From Actinoplanes sp. NBRC 103695 (lineage in GTDB: Bacteria; Actinomycetota; Actinomycetes; Mycobacteriales; Micromonosporaceae): DNA of 64,000 nucleotides. The notes under the pieces were generated by a model. It made no database searches and was not told where the DNA came from. It worked only from the letters and a program-made list of their open reading frames with translations. This document shows positions 24,119-33,654 of the stretch, one piece after another (position 1 is the stretch's first letter; every line of letters begins with the position of its first letter). The stretch covers positions 114,140 to 178,139 of the forward strand of contig NZ_BSTL01000019.1 in NCBI RefSeq assembly GCF_030269485.1, written 5' to 3'. The translations under genes were made by a program, and so were the position numbers.

Positions 24119-24907
24119 CTAGTCGAACGGCCGGAGGTCGGGCAGCAGCTCCTGGAGTGACTTCCGGTCGGCCGCGAACTCCGCGTCAAGACGTTCACGC
24201 AGAGCGTCACCGAGAGGCGGCGCCCCGGCCGCGCGGCGCGTGTGGATCCCGGCCGGCGCCGCCTGCGGTTCCAGTCCGAGAAAGGCCAGGATGTCGGCGT
24301 ATCGCGAGGTCAGATCTTCGGTACGGACGACCAGCACGCGATCCCGGCCGGCCGCGTCGAACCACCGGGTGAGCTGCTCGGCGTAGCGGCCGCGGGCCAC
24401 GTAGCTGAACTGGCGTCGCGCCGCGTGATCACCGGAGGCGAGGCGGGCCGGTTCCGCGTCCAGCGCCTCGGCGAACGGGAGCTTCTCCGCCCCGTACGCC
24501 ACGGAGTGCAGGTAGTGCGAATACGCGCGTTCCGCCGGGTCACGGATCAGGGCCACGAACCGGGCCCCGGGCAGCATCGCGGCTGCTCGCGCGGGCACCG
24601 CCGGGTCGAACAGGTAGTAGGGCGAGGCCTCGAAACTGCGCGCCTCCGGGGGCCGGACCGGGAAGTGCGCGCGGTACCAGCGCTCGCCCCGCGCGTGGTG
24701 CAGGCTGAAGAACTGCAGCTCCTTGCCGGTCGCCGGCCGCACCGACGGATGCGCCGCCAGGTAGCGGTAGAGCGACGTCGTGCCGCACCGCTGCCCGCCG
24801 ATCACCAGGAACTCCGGCAGCCGGCCCAAAGGCAGGGGCAGGACCGCTCTGCTGTACGCCCGCGAGGAACGCACCGCGCGTCGAAGCCCGTCAACTCGCA
24901 CGTGCAC
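24119..24907 (-). CDS. Sulfotransferase domain protein of the exopolysaccharide operon
   Basis: A 262-residue sulfotransferase. GGQRCGTTSLYRYLAAHPSV near residues 36-55 is the PAPS 5'-phosphosulfate loop, with the Lys of TGKELQFFS following; IRDPAERAYSHYLH near 120-133 is the 3'-phosphate motif. It most resembles heparan/chondroitin-type Sulfotransfer_1 proteins. It starts at GTG 24907 (or 24901), overlapping the flippase gene by about 17 nt, and is the last gene of the long minus-strand run, so the polysaccharide made there is probably sulfated. Confidence 0.87.
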   Translation of the reverse strand: MHVRVDGLRRAVRSSRAYSRAVLPLPLGRLPEFLVIGGQRCGTTSLYRYLAAHPSVRPATGKELQFFSLHHARGERWYRAHFPVRPPEARSFEASPYYLFDPAVPARAAAMLPGARFVALIRDPAERAYSHYLHSVAYGAEKLPFAEALDAEPARLASGDHAARRQFSYVARGRYAEQLTRWFDAAGRDRVLVVRTEDLTSRYADILAFLGLEPQAAPAGIHTRRAAGAPPLGDALRERLDAEFAADRKSLQELLPDLRPFD

Positions 24908-26381
24908 CCCTCCGCAACCCCCGCAGCACCATCCGGTCCTCCCGGCCCAGCCCCAGCGCCAGCACCGTCCCGGCGTACACCCCGGCGACCACCACCAGCC
25001 CCACGACCAGCGCGACCGGCCCGCCCGGCAGCACCGCCGCCAGCGCGAGTCCCGCCACGAGCGCGGCCGCGCCGGCGAGCAGCCCCTTCGCCATGCCCCG
25101 CGAGGCGGGCAGCGTCCCGATCAGCCGCCGCACCTGCACCACCCGGGCCAGGTTGACCACGGTCAGCGAGGCGGCCCAGGCCACCGCGGCGCCGACGATG
25201 CCGTACTCCGGGATCAGGATCAGGTTGAGCAGCACGTTCAGAATCAGGGCGGCCACGTTGTCGGCCATGTTCAGCGCGACCCGGCCGGACATGTTCAGCA
25301 CCGTCCCGCACGGTCCCGTGGCGGCGTTGACCAGCTGCCCGGCCGCCAGGATCACGGTGACCGCGGCGCCGGCCGTGTACGCGTCCCCGAAGAGCGTGAG
25401 CAGCCTGTCCGGGAAGGCCAGCAGCACCGCGAAGGCGGGCAGCGACAGCCGCACCACCCACCCGGTCACCGCGCGGTAGCTGGCCCGCACCTGGTCCATC
25501 TCGCCGCGATGGTAGAGGTCCGCCAGGTAGGGCGCGAACGCCGCGTTGAGTGGCGCGAGCACGAACACGGCCACGGTGACCAGCCGGGTGGACACGCTGT
25601 AGACGCCGATGTCCGGGCTGGCGAAGAAGCCGAGCAGCAGCGTGTCCAGCCAGATCAGGCCGGTCGAGGCCAGCGAGGACACCCAGCTGACCGTGGAGAA
25701 CGAGAAGAGCTGACGCGGGGCGTACGTGTGCCCGGCGCCCTCCAGCGCGGCCAGCCTCTTGCGCACCGCGAACAGCGCGAGCACCGCGGCCGACCAGGTG
25801 GACACCACGAGGGCGGTGAACGCCCCGCCCACCCCGAACCCGGCCAGCAGCAGCACGGCGGTGACGACGAGCCGCGAGGCGGGCTCGTAGATCTGCCCGA
25901 TCAGCGTGAACGCCCGCTGACTGCGCCAGCCGCGGGTGGCGGCCAGCGCGGCCTCCATGACCGTGGAGGCGGGCAGGGTGAGCGCCATCAGCCGCAGGCC
26001 GCCGGCGAGGGCCGGGTCGTGCAGGCGCTCGGCCAGCCACGGCGCCGCGAGCGTCAGGACCACGCCGAGCAGGGCGGCCGAGCAGGCGGAGACGAGCAGG
26101 GCGAGCCGGACGGTGCCGCGGACCGCGGACGGGTCGTCGTCGGCCAGGTGCACGGCCACGAACCGGGTCACGCCCGCCCGGAATCCGGACAGGGCGAGGA
26201 GGCCGAGCAGCGTCAGGACCGCGTACCCCTGTGCGTAGCGCCCCACCTCGTCCTCGCCGAGGACGCGCGCGAGCAGCAGCAGGACGCCGAAGACCGCCGC
26301 CTGGCCGAGGATCGCCCCGGCCAGGTTGAGCACCCCGCCGCGGGCGATCCCCCGGATCTGCCGGTCCGCGCCGACCGTCAT
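24891..26381 (-). CDS. Polysaccharide flippase (Wzx/MATE-like)
   Basis: A 496-residue membrane protein with about 12-14 transmembrane segments of the MVF/MATE polysaccharide-export type. The N-terminus (RGIARGGVLNLAGAILGQ) and LIWLDTLLLGFFASPDIGVYSVSTRL are characteristic. It should flip lipid-linked oligosaccharide units across the membrane. Its ATG overlaps the Wzz-like gene stop and its 3' end overlaps the sulfotransferase. Together with the ligase/polymerase and Wzz-like genes upstream it makes a Wzx/Wzy-type system. Confidence 0.88.
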   Translation of the reverse strand: MTVGADRQIRGIARGGVLNLAGAILGQAAVFGVLLLLARVLGEDEVGRYAQGYAVLTLLGLLALSGFRAGVTRFVAVHLADDDPSAVRGTVRLALLVSACSAALLGVVLTLAAPWLAERLHDPALAGGLRLMALTLPASTVMEAALAATRGWRSQRAFTLIGQIYEPASRLVVTAVLLLAGFGVGGAFTALVVSTWSAAVLALFAVRKRLAALEGAGHTYAPRQLFSFSTVSWVSSLASTGLIWLDTLLLGFFASPDIGVYSVSTRLVTVAVFVLAPLNAAFAPYLADLYHRGEMDQVRASYRAVTGWVVRLSLPAFAVLLAFPDRLLTLFGDAYTAGAAVTVILAAGQLVNAATGPCGTVLNMSGRVALNMADNVAALILNVLLNLILIPEYGIVGAAVAWAASLTVVNLARVVQVRRLIGTLPASRGMAKGLLAGAAALVAGLALAAVLPGGPVALVVGLVVVAGVYAGTVLALGLGREDRMVLRGLRRGARAS

Positions 26382-27367
26382 AGGCCGGCCGGCTCCTTCT
26401 CACGGCGCTGCGCCGGGATCTTCCCGTCGAAAGGGTCCTGGGGCCGCCGCACGATCTCCAGCAGCACCACGACGAGCACCGCGATCAGCAGGCCCGCGCC
26501 GGCCACCGGCGGGACCGTCTTGGCCAGCGCGGCCAGCTTGGACTCCGAGACGACGTCGCTGGTGCTGGACACCGACTTCGGGTCGGCCGCGCCCACCTGC
26601 GCCCGTGCCGCCTGCAGGCCCTGCTGCGCCTCGGCCAGCGCGTTGCTGGACGCGTCCCGCTGGGCGATCAGCGCCTGGTAGCCGGGCAGCTTCGGGCCGA
26701 TGTCGTTGAGCCGCTTCTGGTTGTCCTCGATGGCGTCCTTTGCCGCGTCGGCGCCGCGGGTGTTGCCCACCGCGGACTGCCGCAGCTCCTCCTGCCGCAG
26801 GCTGCCCTGTTCGGTGAGGGTGGCCTGCCAGAGCTTGTCCGGCTGGGTGACCTTGTTGGCGGCCTCCCAGTCGGTGATCTTCTTGGTCGCCGCGTTCACG
26901 TCCGCCTCGGCCGCCGCCACCTGCTGGGTGGCCACGTCCACCTGGGACGCGAAGAGGAAGGTCAGCGCCCGGGCGGTCATCGCCACCGCCACCGGCGCCA
27001 CCTTGTCCTTCGCCGAGCCGGTGAAGGTCAGGGTGAGCTGGCTGCTGGCGCCGACCTGCTTGACCACCACGCCGTCCCGCAGCTCGTCCTTGGCCACGCC
27101 GGTGTCCGCGGACACCTGGTCGATCACCTTGGGCGAGGTGGCCGCGGCCGCGAAGGCCGCCACGAACTGGTTGGCCGCCTGCTGCCCCGCGAACTGCTGC
27201 GCCGCCACGCCACCGATCAGCGCGGGCGCGGCGACGTAGGTCGTCACCGCGAACTTCGCCGGGGTCAGCAGCACCACCAGCGTCGCGACCAGGGCGGCCA
27301 GCACCGGGATGCCGACCAGGATGGGCAGCCGCTTACGCGCCGTGCCGAGATAGTCCACTGTCTCCAT
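26378..27367 (-). CDS. Wzz-like chain-length determinant protein
   Basis: A 329-residue protein with two transmembrane helices (about 13-35 and 280-305) flanking a long extracytoplasmic α-helical region with coiled-coil-like segments (VATQQVAAAEADVNAATKK, EAQQGLQAARAQ). This is the layout of Wzz/polysaccharide co-polymerases. No tyrosine-kinase domain is fused. ATG 27367 (METVDYLGTARKRLP) is chosen as the typical N-terminus, overlapping the ligase gene end by 35 nt. It probably sets chain length for the ligase/polymerase product. Confidence 0.8.
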   Translation of the reverse strand: METVDYLGTARKRLPILVGIPVLAALVATLVVLLTPAKFAVTTYVAAPALIGGVAAQQFAGQQAANQFVAAFAAAATSPKVIDQVSADTGVAKDELRDGVVVKQVGASSQLTLTFTGSAKDKVAPVAVAMTARALTFLFASQVDVATQQVAAAEADVNAATKKITDWEAANKVTQPDKLWQATLTEQGSLRQEELRQSAVGNTRGADAAKDAIEDNQKRLNDIGPKLPGYQALIAQRDASSNALAEAQQGLQAARAQVGAADPKSVSSTSDVVSESKLAALAKTVPPVAGAGLLIAVLVVVLLEIVRRPQDPFDGKIPAQRREKEPAGL

Positions 27368-28778
27368 GCTCCTCGACCTGCTCGAGCCGAACCGTCGGCG
27401 CCACGGAGGCGCCGCTCTGCGCTTTGATCGCACCGGCCACCGCTGCGAATGCCACCAGGTACCACAGCGTCGCCACACTGGACAGCACGTTGGACACGGC
27501 GCTGATCGCCAGGAACGCGACCGCGCAACCGAGATATCCCGCCGCGATGCCGCGCGCGAGCGTACCGGGTGGCGCCCGGCGCAGCGCCCGCAACCCGGCC
27601 AGGAGCAGCAGCGTGATCATCGCCAGGTACGCGAGCAGCCCGACCGCGCCGGTCTCCACGTACGCGCGGAGGAAGTCGTTGTGCGGCTTCTTCGCCTCGT
27701 CGGTCTGGAACTGGGTCATGTTCGGCCCGATCCCGGTGACCGGGTTGCGGTCGGCCAGCGGCACGATCTCCGACCAGTAGTCCAGCCGCCAGGCCAGCGT
27801 GTTCCCGGTCGGTGCCCCGCCCACCTGCCGCGCGTCGGCCAGCTGGGCGAACCGGTCCCCCACCGCGGGCAGCAGCGCCACACCGAGGACGGCGGCCAGG
27901 CCGAGCGCCAGCAGCATCCCGGCGCTGCGCTGCACCAGCGCGACCACGATCAGGCCGATCGCCAGGCCCAGGATCGCGCTGCGGGTGTTGGTCAGCATCA
28001 GGCAGACGAACGAGAGGCCGAGCAGCACACCCAGCGACACGCGCAGCCGGCCGTGCACGTACCGGAAGATCCCGAACCCGAAGATCAACAGGAACATCAG
28101 GTACCGGCCGAAGGTGGTGGACTGCGCGAAGGGTCCGCTGATGCGGACGAAGGTGCCCTTCACCTCGGCGGGTGGGTTGCCGGTCAAGGACAGGATCACC
28201 GTGTACGCGATGACGACGGCCAGTGACGCGTACACGGCGAGCAGCACCCGCCGCGCGTACCGCTGATCGGGCACCAGCTGCTCGAGCACCACGAACATGA
28301 CGACCACGGTGAGGATCCGCAACGCCTCGAGGAAGCTGTTCTCCGGCCGGTCGGCGCCGAGCGCGCTGACCAGCCCGGTCGCGCCGACCATCAGCAGCGC
28401 CGCGCCCAGCGGCGAGGTGCGCAACCGGCCGTCCCGGTGGGCCCGGGCGGCCAGCCACAGCCCGGCGGCGATCAGGAAGAGCACGGCCAGGATGGTGGAC
28501 GGGTCCAGGGTGCGGCTGACGCCCTCGGCGTCGACCCCGGCCTTGCCCGCGGTCGGCCCGCTCAGCTTGAACAGGTCGACCATCGGCCGGATCGCGAGCA
28601 TCAGCAGCACGTACACGCCGAAGCGGGTGAGCGCCAGCGCGGCCACCACCAGGCCCAGCACGGCCGCGACCGGCAGCGCCGCCAGGCCGAGCGAGCCCTC
28701 GCCCAGCGCCCACGCGGTGAACCCGGCGGCCGCGGCGGAGACGAGCGCCACGCCGCCGGTCAGCAGGCGGCTCCTCAC
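27333..28778 (-). CDS. O-antigen ligase/polymerase family membrane protein
   Basis: A 481-residue membrane protein with about 11-12 helices and the large periplasmic-type loop of the Wzy_C/WaaL family; the loop holds NPVTGIGPNMTQF and KPHNDFLRAYVETGAVGLLAYL, the family's conserved GxGxN…HNxxL region. It should polymerise or ligate polysaccharide outside the membrane. It lies downstream of the DUF1972-type glycosyltransferase (37-nt gap) and overlaps the Wzz-like gene. Confidence 0.88.
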   Translation of the reverse strand: MRSRLLTGGVALVSAAAAGFTAWALGEGSLGLAALPVAAVLGLVVAALALTRFGVYVLLMLAIRPMVDLFKLSGPTAGKAGVDAEGVSRTLDPSTILAVLFLIAAGLWLAARAHRDGRLRTSPLGAALLMVGATGLVSALGADRPENSFLEALRILTVVVMFVVLEQLVPDQRYARRVLLAVYASLAVVIAYTVILSLTGNPPAEVKGTFVRISGPFAQSTTFGRYLMFLLIFGFGIFRYVHGRLRVSLGVLLGLSFVCLMLTNTRSAILGLAIGLIVVALVQRSAGMLLALGLAAVLGVALLPAVGDRFAQLADARQVGGAPTGNTLAWRLDYWSEIVPLADRNPVTGIGPNMTQFQTDEAKKPHNDFLRAYVETGAVGLLAYLAMITLLLLAGLRALRRAPPGTLARGIAAGYLGCAVAFLAISAVSNVLSSVATLWYLVAFAAVAGAIKAQSGASVAPTVRLEQVEEHGDSGLSRHGA

Positions 28779-28815
28779 AGCCTGATCACCCCTCGCGATC
28801 TGGTCACCGCAACCC

Positions 28816-30066
28816 TCACGACCTGGTCACCAGGGAGAGGTAGACCCGCTCGATCTCGCGGGCGGCGGTGTCCCAGCTGTACTCCGCGCGCAGCCGGCCG
28901 CCGTGCAGATGGGCGCCCAGCCGCTCGGCCCGCGGCTCGGCCAGCATCCGGCTCAGCGCCGCGACCAGGTCGTCCTCGTCGCCGTCACGGAAGATCCGGT
29001 GCCCGGCGGCGTCGGCGCCGAGAAGCTCGACGTGCGGGGGGATGTCGCTCGCGACCACCGGGAGACCGTACGCGCACGCCTCGAGCAGGGTCAGCGGCAG
29101 CCCCTCCAGCCGCGACGGCTGCACGAACCCGGCCGCGTTCGTGTAGAGCTCGGCCAGCAGGTCGCCGTACGCGAAGCCGGTGAACACGATCCGCGGGTCG
29201 TCGCCGGCCGCCGCGCGCAGCACCTTCACGTACTCGTCGCTGAACGACGAGCCGCCGACGATGGCGAGCTTCAGACTCGCCTCACCGGGCCGGCTCGGCA
29301 GTCTGCGGAAGGCGCGGATCAGCAGATCGGCGGCCTTCTCCGGGACGAGCCGGCCGACCAGCAGCAGGTAGCCGCCCTCGGTCAGGCCGAACCGGGTGGT
29401 GATCTGCTGGGCGGGCACGCTGCGCTGGGCGCCCACCCCGTTGGGCACGTAGCGCGTGTCGGTGCCGAAGCGGTCCCGGTAGTGGCCGGCCAGTGTGCGG
29501 GAGACGGCGATCCGGACGTCCGGCACCCGGCCGCTGCACCAGTGGGCGGCGCCGAGCACCGCCTTGGCCAGCCGGCCCCACTTGGCCCGCTGGTTGTCCA
29601 GCCCGTGGATGGTCTGCACCACCCGCACACGGGACAGGTAGCGTGGCAGCGGCGCGACCAGCCCCGGCCCGATGCCGTGGTAGTGCAGCACGTCGGGCTT
29701 GTCCTTGAGGGCCGCCAGGGTGGCCGTGGCCGCGTGCGCGATCGCGTCGAAGTGCTTGGTGGGCAGCGTCGGCGTCCGCTTCAGCCGGACGCCGAGGTAC
29801 TGGTCCATCGGCATCGCGTCGTAGCTGTCGCGGCAGTAGACGGTGACCTCGTGGCCCAGCGCGACCAGGCGGGCACTCAGCTCCTCGACGTGCCGCTCGA
29901 TGCCGCCGTAGGTGGCGGGCATGCCCTTCTGCCCGACCATGGCGATGCGCAGCGGGCGCCAGCCGGTCGGGCGGTCGGCGTTCTCCACCGACCGGCGCGG
30001 CCGGATGATGGCCGGCGCACGCATCCGGGTGTCGGTGTCCTCGGCGTCGAGTTCGTTCAGCGTCAC
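28816..30066 (-). CDS. GT4-family glycosyltransferase (DUF1972-type N-terminus)
   Basis: A 416-residue GT-B glycosyltransferase. Residues about 40-60 carry MVGQKGMPATYGGIERHVEE, the DUF1972 signature seen in rhamnosyl/glucosyltransferases of exopolysaccharide clusters. The C-terminal donor domain has GRLVPEKAADLLIRAF, PSRLEGLPLTLLEA and YGLPVVASDIPPH. It starts at GTG 30066, 26 nt after the polyprenyl synthase stop, so it can be co-transcribed with the ebo-like genes. A 35-residue basic N-terminal tail is unusual. Confidence 0.9.
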   Translation of the reverse strand: MTLNELDAEDTDTRMRAPAIIRPRRSVENADRPTGWRPLRIAMVGQKGMPATYGGIERHVEELSARLVALGHEVTVYCRDSYDAMPMDQYLGVRLKRTPTLPTKHFDAIAHAATATLAALKDKPDVLHYHGIGPGLVAPLPRYLSRVRVVQTIHGLDNQRAKWGRLAKAVLGAAHWCSGRVPDVRIAVSRTLAGHYRDRFGTDTRYVPNGVGAQRSVPAQQITTRFGLTEGGYLLLVGRLVPEKAADLLIRAFRRLPSRPGEASLKLAIVGGSSFSDEYVKVLRAAAGDDPRIVFTGFAYGDLLAELYTNAAGFVQPSRLEGLPLTLLEACAYGLPVVASDIPPHVELLGADAAGHRIFRDGDEDDLVAALSRMLAEPRAERLGAHLHGGRLRAEYSWDTAAREIERVYLSLVTRS

Positions 30067-30092
30067 GCGGTCCCCTGGGGTGCTGGAGGGCC

Positions 30093-31163
30093 TTATCGGG
30101 TCCGGTCCACGACGCTGCCGGCAAGGGTGGCCAGAGCGGCACGGGCCTCGTCGGTGATGGGAGCGTCGGTCAGTGCCGCGACCGCCGACTCGGCCCGCAC
30201 CGTGATCATGTCTTCCACGCGGTCGAGCGCACCGGTGGCGGCGATGATGGTACGCAGTTCTTCTGCACCTGCGGGGTCCAGATCCATCCGTCCGAACAAA
30301 TTTTTAAATTTATCGCTCTGACCTGCGTCGGCGTGTTGACGCGCCAGTGCAATGAGGACGGTCGGTTTGCCCTCTCTAAGATCATCAAGGACCGGTTTGC
30401 CGGTCACCGAGGGGTCGCCGAAGACCCCCAGCACATCGTCACGCAATTGAAATGCGTCGCCGAGCGGGTCGCCGAACCGCAGCAGCGCGGCCAGGGTCTC
30501 CGGCTCGGCGCCGGCCAGCGCCGCGCCGATCTGCAACGGCCTGGTCACGGTGTAGCGGGCGGCCTTCATCCGGATCACGGTCAGCGCGCCGGCGACCGAG
30601 CCGTCGCCGACACTGGACACCAGGTCCAGATACTGGCCCGCGATGACCTCTGTGCGCATGAGCGTGAACAGACGGTGACCGCGCTGGATCCACTCCGGCG
30701 GCAGCCCCGACCCGGTGAACATCTGGTCGGCCCAGGCGGCGCAGAGGTCGCCGCCGAGCAGGGCGGCGCTGTGGCCGTACCGGGCGGCGTCGCCGCGCCA
30801 GCGGTGCCTGGTGTGCAGGTCGGTGAAGTGCCGGTGCATGGACGGGCGGCCGCGGCGCTGCTCGCTGCCGTCCATGATGTCGTCGTGGATCAGCGCGAAC
30901 GCGTGGAACAGCTCCAGCGCGGCCGACGCGGTGATGATCTCCGGGCCGTCGGGGCCGCCCGCCCCGCGCCAGCCCCAGTAGCTGAACATCGGGCGCAGCC
31001 GCTTGCCGCCGGCCAGCACGAACCGGCGGCAGGCGTCGAGCACCCCGTGCGGCGCGCCGTCGGGCCACTGTGGACCCTGCGCCTCCAGGAACGCCGAAAG
31101 GGCCTGGTCACAGCGCCTGGCGAGGTCCTCCGCGGTCACTCCGACCGCCGACCCGATGGTCAC
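30093..31163 (-). CDS. Polyprenyl diphosphate synthase of the ebo-like cluster
   Basis: A 356-residue trans-isoprenyl diphosphate synthase. The first Asp-rich motif is FALIHDDIMDGS and the second FQLRDDVLGVFGDP; GGKRLRPMFSYWGW is the substrate-binding KR region. Such enzymes condense IPP to C15-C20 or longer chains; here the product may feed the UbiA-type EboC enzyme (inference). GTG 31163 overlaps the EboF stop. The segment 30230-30460, encoding the second Asp-rich motif and beyond, uses AT-rich codons (AAA TTT AAA AAT TTG, AGA, GCA) very unlike the rest of the gene. Confidence 0.9.
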   Translation of the reverse strand: MTIGSAVGVTAEDLARRCDQALSAFLEAQGPQWPDGAPHGVLDACRRFVLAGGKRLRPMFSYWGWRGAGGPDGPEIITASAALELFHAFALIHDDIMDGSEQRRGRPSMHRHFTDLHTRHRWRGDAARYGHSAALLGGDLCAAWADQMFTGSGLPPEWIQRGHRLFTLMRTEVIAGQYLDLVSSVGDGSVAGALTVIRMKAARYTVTRPLQIGAALAGAEPETLAALLRFGDPLGDAFQLRDDVLGVFGDPSVTGKPVLDDLREGKPTVLIALARQHADAGQSDKFKNLFGRMDLDPAGAEELRTIIAATGALDRVEDMITVRAESAVAALTDAPITDEARAALATLAGSVVDRTR

Positions 31164-32530
31164 GAGTCCACTCCCGCGAGCTTGAGCAGGAGGTCCTTCA
31201 CCTCGGTCGCGGCGATCTCGTCCCGGGCGTACTCCGGATCTGAGCAGATCAGGACCGGTGCGTCTCGCGGATCGTCGGGGAGCCTGCCGTGCGAACCGCG
31301 CACCGCGCGGGCGCCGGCGTCCAGCCCGACCACACTCATCAGGTAACGCATGCCGAGCTTCTTCCGCAGCAGCGCGAGACCGGCACGCCCCTTGGCCGCG
31401 CCCGGGTTCGCCGGGTCGAAGAACAGCTCCGCCGGGTCGTAGCCGGGCTTGCGATGGATCTCCACCAGCTTGGCGAAGTCCGGCGCGCGGGCGTCGTCCA
31501 GCCAGTAGTAGTAGGTGAACCAGGCGTCCGGCTCGGCCACCAGCACCAGCTCGCCGGAGCGCTCGTGGTCCAGTCCGTGCGCCGCCTTCCCGGCCGCGTC
31601 CAGCACCTGGGCCACGCCGGGCAGCTCGGCACAACGCTTGGCGACCGCCGCGACGTCCGCCGGATCCTTCACGTAGACGTGCGCGATCTGGTGGTCGGCC
31701 ACCGCGAAGGCGCGGCTCGTCCACGGGTCCAGGTACTCCATGCCGGCCTGCGTGTAGACCTCCAGCAGGCCCTCCGAGCGCAGCATCCGGTTGATGTCCA
31801 CCGGGCGGGAGACGTCCACGATGCCGTACTCGGACAGCACCACCACCGTGGCCTCGGCGCCGAGCAACGGAGCGAGCTCCTCGTCCAGCTCCCGGGCGGC
31901 GGCCGCGGCCTGCGGGGCGGACGGGCCGAAACGCTGCAGGTCGTAGTCCAGATGCGGGATGTAGACCAGGGTGATGTCGGGCTTCTGCCGCGCCAGGATC
32001 CGCTGGGCCGCCTTGACGATCCACGCCGACGACGTGATGCCGGCGCCGGCGCCCCAGTAGCTGAACAGCGGGAACGTGCCCAGCGCCGAGGTCAGGTCGT
32101 CGTGCAGCTCCGGCGGGTACGTGTAGCAGTCCGGGTCCTTGCGGCCGTCGGCGTGGTAGATCGGCCGAGGCGTGACCGTCCAGTCCACGTCCATGCCCAT
32201 CGCGTACCACCAGCAGACGTTGGCCACGGTCAGCCCGGGCTTCGCCTTGCGCGCGGTCTCCCACAGCTTCTCGCCGCCGACCAGCCCGTTGTGCTGCCGC
32301 CAGAGGAAGACCTCGCCCAGCTCCCGGAAGTACCAGCCGTTGCCGACGATGCCGTGCCCGCTCGGCGGCTCCCCGGTCAGGAAGGTGGACTGCGCGGAAC
32401 AGGTCACCGCCGGCAGCACCGTGCCCAACGGCGCCTGGAAGCCCCGCTCGGCGACCGCGCGCAGCCGCGGCATGTGCTCCAGCAGACGCGGGGTCAGCCC
32501 GACCACATCCAGCACCAGCAACGGTTTCAC
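31160..32530 (-). CDS. eboF: EboF-like alkaline phosphatase/nucleotide pyrophosphatase family protein
   Basis: A 456-residue type-I phosphodiesterase/nucleotide pyrophosphatase. The metal-binding and catalytic blocks are visible: LVLDVVGLTPRLL (N-terminal Asp), AVTCSAQSTFLTG (catalytic Thr), YIPHLDYDLQRFGPS, VVVLSEYGI and FAVADHQIAHVY. In the ebo cluster known from scytonemin-making cyanobacteria this member is EboF. No signal peptide is apparent. It starts with GTG 32530 overlapping the EboE stop and ends overlapping the polyprenyl synthase start. Confidence 0.87.
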   Translation of the reverse strand: MKPLLVLDVVGLTPRLLEHMPRLRAVAERGFQAPLGTVLPAVTCSAQSTFLTGEPPSGHGIVGNGWYFRELGEVFLWRQHNGLVGGEKLWETARKAKPGLTVANVCWWYAMGMDVDWTVTPRPIYHADGRKDPDCYTYPPELHDDLTSALGTFPLFSYWGAGAGITSSAWIVKAAQRILARQKPDITLVYIPHLDYDLQRFGPSAPQAAAAARELDEELAPLLGAEATVVVLSEYGIVDVSRPVDINRMLRSEGLLEVYTQAGMEYLDPWTSRAFAVADHQIAHVYVKDPADVAAVAKRCAELPGVAQVLDAAGKAAHGLDHERSGELVLVAEPDAWFTYYYWLDDARAPDFAKLVEIHRKPGYDPAELFFDPANPGAAKGRAGLALLRKKLGMRYLMSVVGLDAGARAVRGSHGRLPDDPRDAPVLICSDPEYARDEIAATEVKDLLLKLAGVDS

Positions 32531-33654
32531 GGCTTGACCTCCAGCTCGTCCAGCAGGCCGCGGGCATGGTCCAGCTCGGCGGCGATGCCCGCCACCAGCT
32601 CGGCGGGACCGCGCGGCCGCGAACCCTCCGGCAGGACGTTCCAGGTGTACGTCTCCACGTCCAGGTGGTCGCTGATCGCCTCCGGGCCGCCGACCAGCAC
32701 CCGCAGCGCGTCCCGCAGCACACCGGTGGTGGCCCTCAGCGGCGGCTCCGGCCGGGCGTGGATCGGCACGTGGTAGTGGATCCGCCACGGCTGGCTCCGG
32801 TCGCCGGCCAGGGCGTCGTCCAGGTCGTCGGTGCTGAGCCCCCGGCTGCCCCGGGTCTGGTGCAGGAAACGCGGCTCCACATACCGGCCCAGCACCTCGG
32901 CGTCCCGCTCCGGGTCGTCGCTGGCCAGCGCCGCCGACACCTGCACCTTCACGATCGGCACCCCGGCCGCGCGCAGCCGCTGGATCGCAGCCGACGGGTC
33001 CTCCCAGGCGCAGGCCAGGTGGGCCAGGTCGAGGCAGACGCCGAGCCGCGAGTGGTCGGTGTCGTGCAGCATCGCCGCGGCCTGCGAGGTGTTCTCCACC
33101 ACGCAGCCCGGCTCCGGCTCGAACGCCACCCGGACCGTCCGGTCCAGCCCGGCCAGCTCGCTGGCCAGCACGTCCAGCGACCGCCGGCAGGCGTCCTGCC
33201 GCTCCTGGTCCCAGGGGGTACGCCAGGCGAGCGGCAACGTGGAGACGGAACCGCGCACCGCGTCGTCCGGCATCAGCCGTTCCAGGATCCGGGCCAGATT
33301 CAGGGTGTACGTGAGACGGGCCGGCGTGGTCCAGTCCGGCTCGTACACGGCGCCCTTGACGACCGGTTGCTGGAACGCGGCGTACGGGAATCCGTTGAGG
33401 GTGACCACCTCGAGACCCCGCGTACCCAGCTCGTCCTTGAGTCTCTTGATCTTGGCACCGTCGGCGACCAGCTCGGACGCGGCGGGCGCGGCGATCCACA
33501 ACCCGAGGCCGAGCACGGCCGTCCCGAGCTTCTCCCGGATCGGCAGCGCGTAGGTGTCCAGCTGCCCGACGATGCCGTCCAGGTCCTCGGCGGCGTGCAC
33601 GTTGGTGCAGTAGGACAGGTGGATGGTCTGCCCGTCGCGGTGGTGGAAGCGCAT
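32527..33654 (-). CDS. eboE: EboE, metabolite-traffic protein (xylose isomerase-like TIM barrel)
   Basis: A 375-residue TIM-barrel protein. The N-terminus HLSYCTNVHAAEDLDG and the sequence TLPLAWRTPW are typical of the EboE family; FEPEPGCVVENT and CLDLAHLACAWE carry likely metal ligands. In Nostoc punctiforme the ebo cluster is linked to moving a scytonemin precursor to the periplasm, but no enzyme activity is established for EboE. Its ATG shares a base with the EboB stop (TGATG). Confidence 0.92.
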   Translation of the reverse strand: MRFHHRDGQTIHLSYCTNVHAAEDLDGIVGQLDTYALPIREKLGTAVLGLGLWIAAPAASELVADGAKIKRLKDELGTRGLEVVTLNGFPYAAFQQPVVKGAVYEPDWTTPARLTYTLNLARILERLMPDDAVRGSVSTLPLAWRTPWDQERQDACRRSLDVLASELAGLDRTVRVAFEPEPGCVVENTSQAAAMLHDTDHSRLGVCLDLAHLACAWEDPSAAIQRLRAAGVPIVKVQVSAALASDDPERDAEVLGRYVEPRFLHQTRGSRGLSTDDLDDALAGDRSQPWRIHYHVPIHARPEPPLRATTGVLRDALRVLVGGPEAISDHLDVETYTWNVLPEGSRPRGPAELVAGIAAELDHARGLLDELEVKP

